Assembly (NCBI GenBank): GCA_964491665.1
Contig: CAZBII010000065.1
Coordinates: 1-22,096, forward strand
Reading direction: 5' to 3'
DNA: 22,096 nucleotides
Source: Ch67 sp964491665
Lineage (GTDB): Bacteria > Pseudomonadota > Gammaproteobacteria > Pseudomonadales > Ketobacteraceae
Position numbers and translations under genes: made by a program. Below, piece by piece: positions 8,101-14,852 of this stretch. How positions within the stretch are numbered: the stretch's first letter is position 1; each line of letters opens with the position of its first letter. The notes beneath the pieces are model-generated. The model saw nothing but the letters and a program-made list of their open reading frames with translations, did no database searches and was not told the origin of the DNA.

Positions 8101-8818
8101 TGGCGAACGTCATCTGGAATTGCTGATTCGCTACCGGCGCATGGATGGCGAGTGGATTGTGCCGCGCCTGTTTCTGCCGGCGGCGGAACGCTACAACATG
8201 GCCACCATGCTGGACCGCTGGGTGTTCGTGCAGCTGGCGAATCTGCTGCAGCAGAATCCGCAGCTGGCGCGGCAGGGCTGGGTGTTCAACCTCAACCTGT
8301 CGGGACAGTCGGTTACCAACGATGAATTTCTCAACTTCATCACCCAGCGCATGACGGACATGCAGCTGCCCACGCGCCATATCTGTTTTGAAATCACCGA
8401 GACCTCCACCATCACCAATCTGTCACGCGCCAAGCATTTTATCGAAAGCCTGAAAGCGCTGGGCTGCCGCTTTGCGCTGGATGATTTCGGCGGCGGGCTG
8501 TCCACCTTTGGTTATCTGAAAGGTCTGCCGGTGGATTACATCAAGATCGACGGCCAGTTCGTGCGTGACAGTGAAAATGACGCAATGGATTTCGCCATCG
8601 TCAAATCCATCAACGAGGTGGGGCATGTGCTGGGCAAACAGACCGTTGCCGAGTGCGTGGAAAATCCGGCAGTGGCGCGCAAGCTGGAAGCGATCGGGGT
8701 GGACTGGATGCAGGGTTACGCAGTTGCGAAGCCGGTGATGCTCAGCGACTGGTTGCAGCAGCTCAGCGTGGCGGCGCTGCCGGCGGTGGCCAATGGCAGC
8801 CGGGACCAGGCCGGCTGA
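5189..8818 (+). CDS. Membrane sensor MASE1-PAS-GAF-PAS-GGDEF-EAL (cyclic-di-GMP turnover)
   Basis: The product is 1209 residues. Residues 1 to about 290 form the MASE1 integral membrane sensor (TPVWPPAGIALAL is its hallmark), followed by a coiled coil (about 300-345), a PAS domain (about 345-468), a GAF-like domain (about 480-631), a second PAS (about 635-755), GGDEF (about 761-925) and EAL (about 941-1200). The cyclase signature RLGGDEF is intact (GGDEF at 845-849). The RxxD product-inhibition site just upstream reads DGQG, so feedback inhibition should be absent. In the phosphodiesterase domain the EAL position reads ELL (977-979). The other metal and catalytic motifs look present: NLSG, EITET, DDFGGG (Asp1098-Asp1099), DYIKIDG, TVAECVE and QGY. 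Both activities are therefore possible. The input signal is unknown. It is divergent from tetR-cti and convergent with yajL, 24 bases away. Confidence 0.95.
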   Translation: MAVVRWVGVTLGVAALYFACSRIGLILALPGTNATPVWPPAGIALALVLLHGNRMLPGVFLGALAANLYQALWVTQSGPLQWAIGAASGVALGNTCEAVLAVYLIRRFSSEYPFLSLRGVLVYLAGSLAGSALAAAIAVLTLLGQSSGIEIALNFFFTWWLGDLAALLVIAPVVLNWLRPQQLHWSGQQVAQMLIFAAVFMLVLNLWFAPGSRFALPVPPMFVMLPLFVWMALAFHPREVSLLMFAFFAVTLYRTLTGTGIFSGQNLHAGLLELQLLVCVVAVSVYAMNGAVLERRWLSRRLVSLNQRLEHTVQERMQALAQANRQLQERVQQQARSEKRLQESEDRLSLIAQATTDGIWEWEPAERHFRHSSRFKSLLGFDQFDQLPSSLRFWLRRILPADRHDLLRACGDHLQRRVPLNVAFRMRNKSGQIRWYRVQGQATWDAKGEPVLMAGSISDVDAEKIAHDILVNEKRLLERMTSGARVSEVMQLAVELLGVRFLDAGCLIALVDESGVNPELIAQHNLDGRLLDFLAGVKVGSRAVSASAAIYFNTPILVDDISQHPDWRPYLLLLRDIPLKACWALPIRNRHGSVLGAIALYFDRRCHPALEESEFLDRVARLAGIAVEQDSTRSVLQQSEQRYRELYHNNPAMFFSLDRDGVIRSVNQFGAEHLGYSPSDLVGRSYGMLMEEKSRIELQDALRLALESPGRVQVFEARKLCADGRQLWVRDSLRAMGATQEKTEVLVVAEDITDIRELSDRLAYHAAHDSLTGLINRRKFEAELVNAIYEAGTLKMSHALCYLDLDMFKVINDTCGHAAGDELLRQLGRLLEETVDGQGVIARLGGDEFGLLIRNCELDAVLQLASTVRDRIAEHQFVWNRRPYHVGVSIGVVAIAQETTNLTALMSAADSACYAAKEAGRNRIHVYRENDKDLEQRRGEMQWVTRIPRGIRENRFALAVQEIVAMKPQPGGERHLELLIRYRRMDGEWIVPRLFLPAAERYNMATMLDRWVFVQLANLLQQNPQLARQGWVFNLNLSGQSVTNDEFLNFITQRMTDMQLPTRHICFEITETSTITNLSRAKHFIESLKALGCRFALDDFGGGLSTFGYLKGLPVDYIKIDGQFVRDSENDAMDFAIVKSINEVGHVLGKQTVAECVENPAVARKLEAIGVDWMQGYAVAKPVMLSDWLQQLSVAALPAVANGSRDQAG

Positions 8819-8842
8819 TTGCAGCGCCGAATTGCAACGACT

Positions 8843-9400
8843 TTACAACACCATCGGCGCGCCGACCTGCTCGCGCTTTTCTTTCCCCAGTAGAACTTCC
8901 ACCAGCGTCAAAGCAAATTCCAGCGCCGTGCCCGGCCCCTGGCTGGTGATGCAGTTTCTGTCCACCACGGTGCGTTCATCGCGGAAGTGATGCAGCTGCG
9001 CCGTGAAGGACGGATAGGCGGTGGCGGCGACATCCGCTTCCAGGTCATGGGCAGCAAAAACGACGGCGGGACTGGCACAGATGGCGGCGTACCACTTGCC
9101 TGACTGCTTTTGCTCCCTGAGTTTCTGGATCAGCGCGGCGCAATCCCGCAGATGGGTGGCGCCGGGCATGCCGCCGGGCAGGGCAATCAGATCGAACGGC
9201 TGCTGCACGCATTGATCCAGATGCGTGTCGGCGACGATGCGGGTGCCGCGCGCGGCGGTGATCTGCAGACGCCCTTCCGGTGCAACGCTGGCAACGGTAA
9301 CGCTGACGCCGGCGCGACGCAGCACGTCGATGATGGTGACGGATTCGATGTCTTCGGAGCCGTCGGCGATGGGAATCAGGGCGGTGGGTGACTGTGTCAT
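8843..9400 (-). CDS. yajL: DJ-1/PfpI family protein, YajL type
   Basis: The product is 185 residues. Members of this family protect against oxidative and electrophile damage; reported activities (chaperone, glyoxalase or deglycase) are debated. The sequence follows E. coli YajL throughout: an acidic N-terminal motif GSEDIESVTIIDVLRRAG containing the active-site glutamate (Glu16 or Glu19), FDLIALPGGMPGA, the nucleophile elbow AAICASPAVV with the reactive cysteine at residue 108, and the C-terminal TSQGPGTALEFAL. The C-terminus (VGAPMVL) is about ten residues shorter than in E. coli. The ATG at 9400 has CGGAG upstream. The gene begins 24 bases after the holA stop on the same strand, so it is probably the last gene of the leuS-lptE-holA operon. 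It meets the MASE1 gene tail-to-tail with a 24-base gap and no visible terminator. Confidence 0.93.
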   Translation of the reverse strand: MTQSPTALIPIADGSEDIESVTIIDVLRRAGVSVTVASVAPEGRLQITAARGTRIVADTHLDQCVQQPFDLIALPGGMPGATHLRDCAALIQKLREQKQSGKWYAAICASPAVVFAAHDLEADVAATAYPSFTAQLHHFRDERTVVDRNCITSQGPGTALEFALTLVEVLLGKEKREQVGAPMVL

Positions 9401-9424
9401 GTGTGCTCCGGCGTGGAGTGGCGG

Positions 9425-10462
9425 TCAGCTGTCCAGTGCCAGCAGGCCCGGTTTCATTTTGCCGGACAGCCACAGGATGATGTTGGTGAAACCGTCCCAC
9501 GGATCGCCGGCGCCGACACCTTTCACGGACTGGTCGATGCGGGAGGATTCCAGCAGACAGTGCTGGAACGTGCGCAGCGGCAGACGCTTGAGCGCGTTCT
9601 GCACCAGATCCTTGCGGTTATCCCACACGCGATAATCCTGCAGCACGCGTGCCGGCGCCAGACCGGTGGCAATCAGGTGCGACATGCCAGCCAGCGCGCG
9701 CAGTTCCTTGGTGACGGCCCACAGCAGCGCGAGCGGTTCGGTGCCGCTGGCGCGCAGGTAATTCAGCATGCGGATGGCGTGGCTGTAATTGCCCTGCAGC
9801 GCTTCGTCCATCAGGTCGTACAGGTTGTAGCGCGCGTGATCGGCCACGGCCTCTTCGATGTCGCGCACATCCAGCGGACCTTCGCCCCGCAGCAGGATCA
9901 GCTTTTCCACTTCCTGCGCCGCTGCCAGCAGATTGCCTTCCACCCGCTCCGCCAGCAGTTGCACGGCTTCGCGCGTTGGCTCCAGATTGGCGGCGCGCAT
10001 GCGCTGGTGAATCCATTGCGGCAGCTGCGCCGCTTCCACCGGCCACACCTGGATGAAGGCGCCGACGCTTTCCAGCTGCATGAACCATTTTGCGGTTTGG
10101 TTTTTCTTGTCGACCTTGGGAATGATCAGCAGCAGCAGGTTGTCGGGATTGGGATTGTCGCAGTAGGTTTGCAGGGCTTTTTTCGCCGCGTCGTCGAACT
10201 TGCCTTTTTCGTTGCGCACTTCGAGGATCTTGCGGTCGCCGAACAGCGACATGCTGTTGCCGGACTGCAGCACGTTGTTCCAGTCGAAATTGTTTTCCAC
10301 CGTGAACAGTTCGCGCTCGCTGAAGCCGGCCTTGCGGGCCTCGGCGCGGATCTGGTCGGCGGTTTCCTGCATCAGCAGCGGTTCGTCGCCACTGAGAATG
10401 TAGACCGGCAGAAGCGGCCCCCTGGCGAAATGTTCCTTCACCTGGTTGGGGCGCAGTTTCAC
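9425..10462 (-). CDS. holA: DNA polymerase III delta subunit
   Basis: The product is 345 residues, the usual length. HolA is the wrench of the clamp loader: it opens the beta sliding clamp so that it can be placed on DNA. The sequence has the family pattern: MKLRPNQVKEHF, then the P-loop-like remnant region YILSGDEPLLMQE (the delta subunit does not hydrolyse ATP), then SLFGDRKILEVR, then NLLLLIIPKVDKKNQTAKWF, then LLAERVEGNLLAAAQEVEKL and the C-terminal collar domain with LRASGTEPLALLWAVTKELR. The start codon is GTG (10460-10462) and overlaps the lptE stop as GTGA, which points to translational coupling. The lptE-holA pairing downstream of leuS is conserved across gammaproteobacteria and supports the call. 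Confidence 0.97.
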   Translation of the reverse strand: MKLRPNQVKEHFARGPLLPVYILSGDEPLLMQETADQIRAEARKAGFSERELFTVENNFDWNNVLQSGNSMSLFGDRKILEVRNEKGKFDDAAKKALQTYCDNPNPDNLLLLIIPKVDKKNQTAKWFMQLESVGAFIQVWPVEAAQLPQWIHQRMRAANLEPTREAVQLLAERVEGNLLAAAQEVEKLILLRGEGPLDVRDIEEAVADHARYNLYDLMDEALQGNYSHAIRMLNYLRASGTEPLALLWAVTKELRALAGMSHLIATGLAPARVLQDYRVWDNRKDLVQNALKRLPLRTFQHCLLESSRIDQSVKGVGAGDPWDGFTNIILWLSGKMKPGLLALDS

Positions 10463-10992
10463 GGTGCGGCCTCGGGCTCGACGGGCGCCTCATCGCGCAC
10501 GGTGCGCTGCAGCGCCAGCAGGATGCGCTGTGCCAGATCGTTGTCCATTTCCTGCCACAGCAGCTGCTCTTCCTCCGCCTTGCCCACCGCAGCGGTTTCC
10601 CGGTACAGATAGGAACGGCGGGCCTGCAGGGTCATCGGCGCGATCAGTTCGTCGTTGTCGTAGCGGAAGCGGAACTCGACGTCCTTCAACAATTCGAACT
10701 CGGCACTTTTGGCGCGGCTGCTGTAGGACGCGGTGCGCTTGTCCTTTTTGGTGGAGAGAATTTCCAGCGTGGCCATGGCGTCGTCACTCACTTTCACGCC
10801 GGAATTTTTCAGCTGCTGGCGCATGGCGGTGAAGAACGGCTCGTCGCTGCCGCTGGTGACCAGGCGCACGCTTTCATAACGGCTGGAGATGGAGTGCTGC
10901 ACGCCGCGCAACTGGAAGCCGCAGCTGGCCAGAATCAGTGCCAGTGACAGCAGTCCCGCCAGTTGAAGTGCCTTTCTCGCCGCTGCGCTCAT
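10459..10992 (-). CDS. lptE: LPS-assembly lipoprotein LptE
   Basis: The product is 177 residues. LptE plugs the LptD barrel in the outer membrane and helps insert lipopolysaccharide into the outer leaflet. The N-terminus is a lipoprotein signal: a hydrophobic stretch (LAGLLSLALI) ending in the lipobox LASC, so the mature protein starts at Cys24. CGFQLRG directly after the lipobox is the LptE signature. The middle (SISSRYESVRLVTSGSDEPF) and SDDAMATLEI fit the family, as does the length. It starts 2 bases after the leuS stop, and its own stop overlaps the holA start. There is no strong separate ribosome-binding site, so expression depends on the leuS message. The family is poorly conserved in sequence, but the context (leuS before it, holA after it) settles the identity. 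Confidence 0.96.
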   Translation of the reverse strand: MSAAARKALQLAGLLSLALILASCGFQLRGVQHSISSRYESVRLVTSGSDEPFFTAMRQQLKNSGVKVSDDAMATLEILSTKKDKRTASYSSRAKSAEFELLKDVEFRFRYDNDELIAPMTLQARRSYLYRETAAVGKAEEEQLLWQEMDNDLAQRILLALQRTVRDEAPVEPEAAP

Positions 10993-10994
10993 GT

Positions 10995-13574
10995 TCAGCC
11001 CACCACAATATTGACCAGCTTGCCGGGCACCACGATCACCTTGCGCACGGTTTTGCCTTCCATGAATTTCAGCGCGGCTTCGTTGGCCAGCGCGGCGGCT
11101 TTCACGTCATCTTCACTGGCAGAAGCGGCCACCTGAATCTTGCCGCGCAGCTTGCCGTTCACCTGCACCACCACCTCGATGCTGTCGCGCACCAGGGCGG
11201 ATTCGTCCACTGCCGGCCAGGGCGCATCCAACACGGTGCCGGTTTTGCCCAGTTCCGCCCACAGACGGTGCGCAATATGCGGCGTGATCGGCGCCAACAT
11301 CAGCACACAGGCCTCGATCGCTTCCTGCAGCACCGCGCGGCTCTGTGCGCCGTCGTCCTCCAGCTTCGCCATGGCGTTGGAGAGTTCCATCACGGCGGCA
11401 ATGGCGGTGTTGAAGGTATAACGGCGTTCGAAATCGTCGCGCACCTTGGCGATGGTTTCGTGCAGCTTGCGGCGCAGATCCTTTTGCTGGTCGTTCAGGG
11501 CGTTTTTGTCCAGCGCGGGCACGGCGCCTTTTTCCAGATGCGCGCCCACCATGCGCCACAGTTTGCGCAGGAAGCGGTTGGCGCCTTCCACGCCGCTGTC
11601 GGACCACTCCAGCGACTGCTCCGGCGGCGCGGCGAACATCATGAACAGGCGCACGGTGTCGGCGCCGTACTGGTCGATGATCACCTGCGGATCGATGCCG
11701 TTGTTTTTCGACTTCGACATCTTGCTCATGCCGTCCCACAGCACCGGCTGGCCGTCGCTTTTCAGCGTGAATTTCACCGGCTTGCCCTTGTCGTCGGTTG
11801 CCACGTCCACGTCGGTGGGCGAGAACCAGTGCTTGCCGCCTTTCTCGTCTTCGCGATAGAAGCAGTCCGCCAGCACCATGCCCTGACACAGCAGACGCTC
11901 GAACGGCTCGCTGCATTTCACCAGACCGAAATCGCGCATCAGCTTGTGGAAGAAGCGCGAATACAGCAGGTGCAGGATGGCGTGTTCGATGCCGCCGATG
12001 TACTGGTTCACCGGCAGCCAGTAGTTGGCTTTTTCCGGGTCCAGCATCTGGTCGGCGTCGGGGCAGCAGAAGCGGGCGAAATACCAGGACGACTCCATGA
12101 AGGTGTCGAATGTATCGGTTTCACGCTCGGCGGGCTGGCCGTTGTAGGTGGTCTTGCGCCACTCGGGATCGGCCTTGATCGGCGACTGCACGCCGTTCAT
12201 GGTCACGTCTTCCGGCAGCCGCACCGGCAGCTGTTCCGGCGGCGCGGGCACTTCGGTGCCGTCCGCCAGGTTGATCATGGGAATCGGCGTGCCCCAGTAA
12301 CGCTGGCGGCTCACGCCCCAGTCGCGCAGGCGGTAATTGACCTTGATGCGGCCCTTTTCCAGCTGCGCCAGGAATTCGGCAATTGCGATGAAGGCTTCCT
12401 GCGAGGTCATGCCGTCGAAGGCGCCGGAGTTGATCAGGCGGCCTTTTTCGGTGAACGCGGCCTGGGTCAGGTCGACGGCACTGCCGTCCAGCGGCGCGAT
12501 CACCTGCGTCACCGGCAGATGGTATTTCTGCGCGAATTCCCAGTCGCGCTGATCGTGGCCGGGCACGGCCATCACCGCGCCGCTGCCGTATTCCATCAGC
12601 ACGAAATTGGCCACCCACACCGGTACGTCGGCGTTGGTGATCGGGTGACGGACATACAGGCCGGTGAACACACCTTTCTTTTCCATCGTCGCCATGTCGG
12701 CTTCCGCCACCTTGCTGTGGCTGCACTCGACGATGAAGTCCGCCACGGCCGGATCGGTTTCCGCCGCCTTCTTCGCCAGCGGATGCTGCGCGGCCACGGC
12801 CACGTAACTCACGCCCATCAGGGTGTCGGGGCGGGTGGTGTAAACGGTGAGCGGCGCGCTGCCCGGCAGGTCGAATTCCAGCTCGACGCCTTCGGAGCGG
12901 CCGATCCAGTTGCGCTGCATGGTTTTGACCTGTTCCGGCCAGTGGTCCAGCCGGTCCAGGTCATTCAGCAGTTCTTCGGCGTAGTCGGTGATCTTCACGA
13001 ACCACTGGGGAATTTCCTTGCGTTCCACCAGCGCGCCGGAGCGCCAGCCACGGCCGTCGATGACCTGCTCGTTGGCCAGCACGGTCTGGTCCACCGGGTC
13101 CCAGTTCACGGTGGCCATCTTCTTGTACACCAGACCTTTCTCGTACAGTTTGGTGAAGAACCACTGCTCCCAGCGGTAATACTCGGGGCGGCAGGTGGCC
13201 AGTTCCCGTTTCCAGTCGTAGCCAAAGCCCAGCCGTTTCAGCTGGCCCTTCATGTACTCGATGTTTTCGTAGGTCCACTTGGCGGGCGCCACCTGATTCT
13301 TGATGGCGGCGTTTTCGGCGGGAAGACCGAAGGCGTCCCAGCCCATCGGCTGCATCACGTTCTTGCCCAGCATGCGCTGGAAACGGCTGATCACGTCGCC
13401 GATGGTGTAGTTGCGCACATGTCCCATGTGCAGCCGGCCGCTGGGATAGGGGAACATGGACAGGCAGTAGTACGGCTCTTTATCGGCCTGCTCCGTTACC
13501 TGAAAGGACTTGTTCTCTTCCCAGAAACGCTGGGCTTCGGCTTCAATCGACTGCGGATGGTAGATCTCTTCCAT
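10995..13574 (-). CDS. leuS: Leucyl-tRNA synthetase
   Basis: The product is 859 residues, matching the normal bacterial length. It attaches leucine to tRNA-Leu in the cytoplasm and edits mischarged products. Both class I signatures are intact: HMGH at residues 49-52 (within YPSGRLHMGHVRNYTIGDV) and KMSKS at 618-622. Between them lies the connective editing domain, with its threonine-rich TTRPDTLMGVSYVAVA segment and the conserved MAVPGHDQRD motif. The C-terminal anticodon-binding domain and the VNGKLRGKI end domain are complete. The ATG at 13574 gives the expected MEEIYHPQSIEAEAQRFW. It heads the leuS-lptE-holA-yajL operon. It is separated from the upstream same-strand gene by about 90 bases that hold a small GC-rich palindrome. 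Confidence 0.99.
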   Translation of the reverse strand: MEEIYHPQSIEAEAQRFWEENKSFQVTEQADKEPYYCLSMFPYPSGRLHMGHVRNYTIGDVISRFQRMLGKNVMQPMGWDAFGLPAENAAIKNQVAPAKWTYENIEYMKGQLKRLGFGYDWKRELATCRPEYYRWEQWFFTKLYEKGLVYKKMATVNWDPVDQTVLANEQVIDGRGWRSGALVERKEIPQWFVKITDYAEELLNDLDRLDHWPEQVKTMQRNWIGRSEGVELEFDLPGSAPLTVYTTRPDTLMGVSYVAVAAQHPLAKKAAETDPAVADFIVECSHSKVAEADMATMEKKGVFTGLYVRHPITNADVPVWVANFVLMEYGSGAVMAVPGHDQRDWEFAQKYHLPVTQVIAPLDGSAVDLTQAAFTEKGRLINSGAFDGMTSQEAFIAIAEFLAQLEKGRIKVNYRLRDWGVSRQRYWGTPIPMINLADGTEVPAPPEQLPVRLPEDVTMNGVQSPIKADPEWRKTTYNGQPAERETDTFDTFMESSWYFARFCCPDADQMLDPEKANYWLPVNQYIGGIEHAILHLLYSRFFHKLMRDFGLVKCSEPFERLLCQGMVLADCFYREDEKGGKHWFSPTDVDVATDDKGKPVKFTLKSDGQPVLWDGMSKMSKSKNNGIDPQVIIDQYGADTVRLFMMFAAPPEQSLEWSDSGVEGANRFLRKLWRMVGAHLEKGAVPALDKNALNDQQKDLRRKLHETIAKVRDDFERRYTFNTAIAAVMELSNAMAKLEDDGAQSRAVLQEAIEACVLMLAPITPHIAHRLWAELGKTGTVLDAPWPAVDESALVRDSIEVVVQVNGKLRGKIQVAASASEDDVKAAALANEAALKFMEGKTVRKVIVVPGKLVNIVVG

Positions 13575-13664
13575 CGAATAGGACTCTTGGCGGCTGGCAA
13601 TGAAAAATGCGGGTAATCAGGCCGCGTAGGATACTGTACCCGGCTTGCCGGAATCCACCGCCGA
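13575..13664 (-). promoter_or_regulatory. Leader of the leuS operon with a GC-rich palindrome
   Basis: The short spacer between the acyl-reductase-like gene and leuS holds a perfect palindrome CCGGC-TT-GCCGG (13640-13651). On the minus strand it lies just after the upstream gene and has no T-tract, so it is not a classical terminator. TATCCT on the minus strand (13628-13633) could be a -10 box for leuS, but no convincing -35 accompanies it. Promoter function is a guess. Confidence 0.3.
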
Positions 13665-14726
13665 TCACTCGGCGATGGGTTCCACCAGCGCACCGCCGAA
13701 GCCCATGGCGCGGGCGGCGTCGCTGAAGTGGTCCAGGCTCTCCGGCGGCGGCTGGTGCGCCGGCGCGTCGTGCAGCACCAGCGCCTCCACCAGACAGCCG
13801 GGAATCTGGCTGGCATCCCAGCTGGGCATGCGCGGCGTCAGGCGGAAATCCGGATGCTGCAGCACGGCCTTCAGGGTGCGGATGCCACGGGCGGACAGCT
13901 CGCGGTTCAGTGCCGGCGGAATGCCGGGATGGGTGTCGTCGGCGATCAGCGCGCCGGCCGGCAGGTACGGCAGCAGCGGACGCAGATCCTCGCCGCGCGG
14001 CAGCAGGGCGATGAACAGGCGGGCAGTGCGCAGATGCTGCGGGTTGCTGGTGCGCAGCAGGGTGCTCTGGCCGGTCTGGGTTTCCATGTCATTGGCGTAG
14101 CGGCTGTCGAAGGCAATCACGCGGTTGAACTGGCGCAGCAGATCCTGGCTGGAAGCGCCGCCGATGCGGCCCGCGCCACCGAGAATCGCAATGGTGGTTT
14201 CCTTCTGGTAGCCGGGCAGGGCGCGCAGCTGCGCGGCCACGTCGGCGATCAGGAAGCGGGTGCCCAGCGTGCCTTCCACAAAGGGTCCGTCCAGCACCAC
14301 GCCGGCCTGATGGGCCAGCACCGGCAGACGCCCCGCCAGCGCAATGCGTTTCACCTGCGGGAACGATGTGCGCATCCAGTGCAGGTAGCGGCGCACCGCC
14401 TCCGGATCGCTGCCCAGATCGCCCACCGGCGTACGCGTGCCCACCACCATGCCACGCTTCTCGCCCAGGGCCAGGGTCGCGGTGATGCCCATTTCCGGAA
14501 TGAACGGCTTCAGCAGCGGACTGTAATAGACGTTCACGTCGCGCCGGCTGCCGTACACCGCGAACAGGAAAGTGGGCTTGTGGTATTTCAGGATCAGCGG
14601 CTTCGCCGGCGAATTGCAGGCCATGACGAAGGTGCGCCGGGTCTGCCGCCAGACCTCGCGGCGGATCTGCGCCAGCGGACGGGGAAGGGGGATGTTCTCA
14701 AGGGTGGAAATGATTGAGTCCTGCAT
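13665..14726 (-). CDS. Rossmann-fold protein, possible remote acyl-ACP reductase relative
   Basis: The product is 353 residues from the ATG at 14726, which I prefer because GGAGG lies 11 bases upstream (14737-14741). An in-frame ATG at 14744 would add six residues but has poor spacing to any ribosome-binding site. I do not recognise a standard family name. The visible core is a nucleotide-binding Rossmann motif, AILGGAGRIGGAS (glycine loop at about residues 183-190). The layout resembles cyanobacterial long-chain acyl-ACP reductase: an N-terminal substrate domain, a GTLGTRFLIADVAAQL helix just before the Rossmann strand, then ALIADDTHPG after it, and a C-terminal CLVEALVLHD whose Cys311 sits where that enzyme has its catalytic cysteine (ACFAEAMLLEF as I recall it). 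This alignment is by eye and from memory. Alternatives are a shikimate-dehydrogenase-like or other NAD(P)-binding protein. The gene has its own structured leader and lies upstream of leuS on the same strand. Confidence 0.85.
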   Translation of the reverse strand: MQDSIISTLENIPLPRPLAQIRREVWRQTRRTFVMACNSPAKPLILKYHKPTFLFAVYGSRRDVNVYYSPLLKPFIPEMGITATLALGEKRGMVVGTRTPVGDLGSDPEAVRRYLHWMRTSFPQVKRIALAGRLPVLAHQAGVVLDGPFVEGTLGTRFLIADVAAQLRALPGYQKETTIAILGGAGRIGGASSQDLLRQFNRVIAFDSRYANDMETQTGQSTLLRTSNPQHLRTARLFIALLPRGEDLRPLLPYLPAGALIADDTHPGIPPALNRELSARGIRTLKAVLQHPDFRLTPRMPSWDASQIPGCLVEALVLHDAPAHQPPPESLDHFSDAARAMGFGGALVEPIAE

Positions 14727-14749
14727 GTAATGCCAAACCTCCATGTGGG

Positions 14750-14770
14750 AAAAAACTGCTCCGGGAGCAG
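14750..14770 (-). terminator. Terminator-like hairpin in the leader of the Rossmann-fold gene
   Basis: Read on the minus strand, CTGCTC (14765-14770), loop CCG and GAGCAG (14756-14761) are followed at once by six T residues (14750-14755). It lies only about 24 bases ahead of the ATG at 14726, between any upstream promoter and the ribosome-binding site. It has the form of an intrinsic terminator or attenuator for the downstream gene. The stem is only six base pairs, so strength is uncertain. Confidence 0.5.
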
Positions 14771-14787
14771 ATGAAAAAAACTGTGGT

Positions 14788-14815
14788 CAGAAACGTTCGG
14801 TGGCCGAGGTTTCTG
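14788..14815 (-). promoter_or_regulatory. Long hairpin in the divergent spacer
   Basis: CAGAAAC (14788-14794) pairs with GTTTCTG (14809-14815), and inside it TCGG (14797-14800) pairs with CCGA (14804-14807) around a TGG loop, giving 11 base pairs with a small internal bulge. On the minus strand seven T residues (14774-14780) follow eight bases after the stem. Together with the hairpin at 14750-14770 it makes two stem-loop plus T-run units in tandem upstream of the Rossmann-fold gene. It could equally be an operator for a dimeric regulator serving both divergent genes. Confidence 0.45.
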
Positions 14816-14852
14816 CCGTTAAACTGCACTCGCATCACAAACAGGGAATCCC

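Noticed and set aside
10938..13616. An 892-residue open frame on the plus strand, antisense to the whole of leuS
   Set aside because: It mirrors leuS, has a His/Val/Gln-rich translation with no domain, and no ribosome-binding site. In GC-rich genomes the antisense frame of a long gene often stays open.
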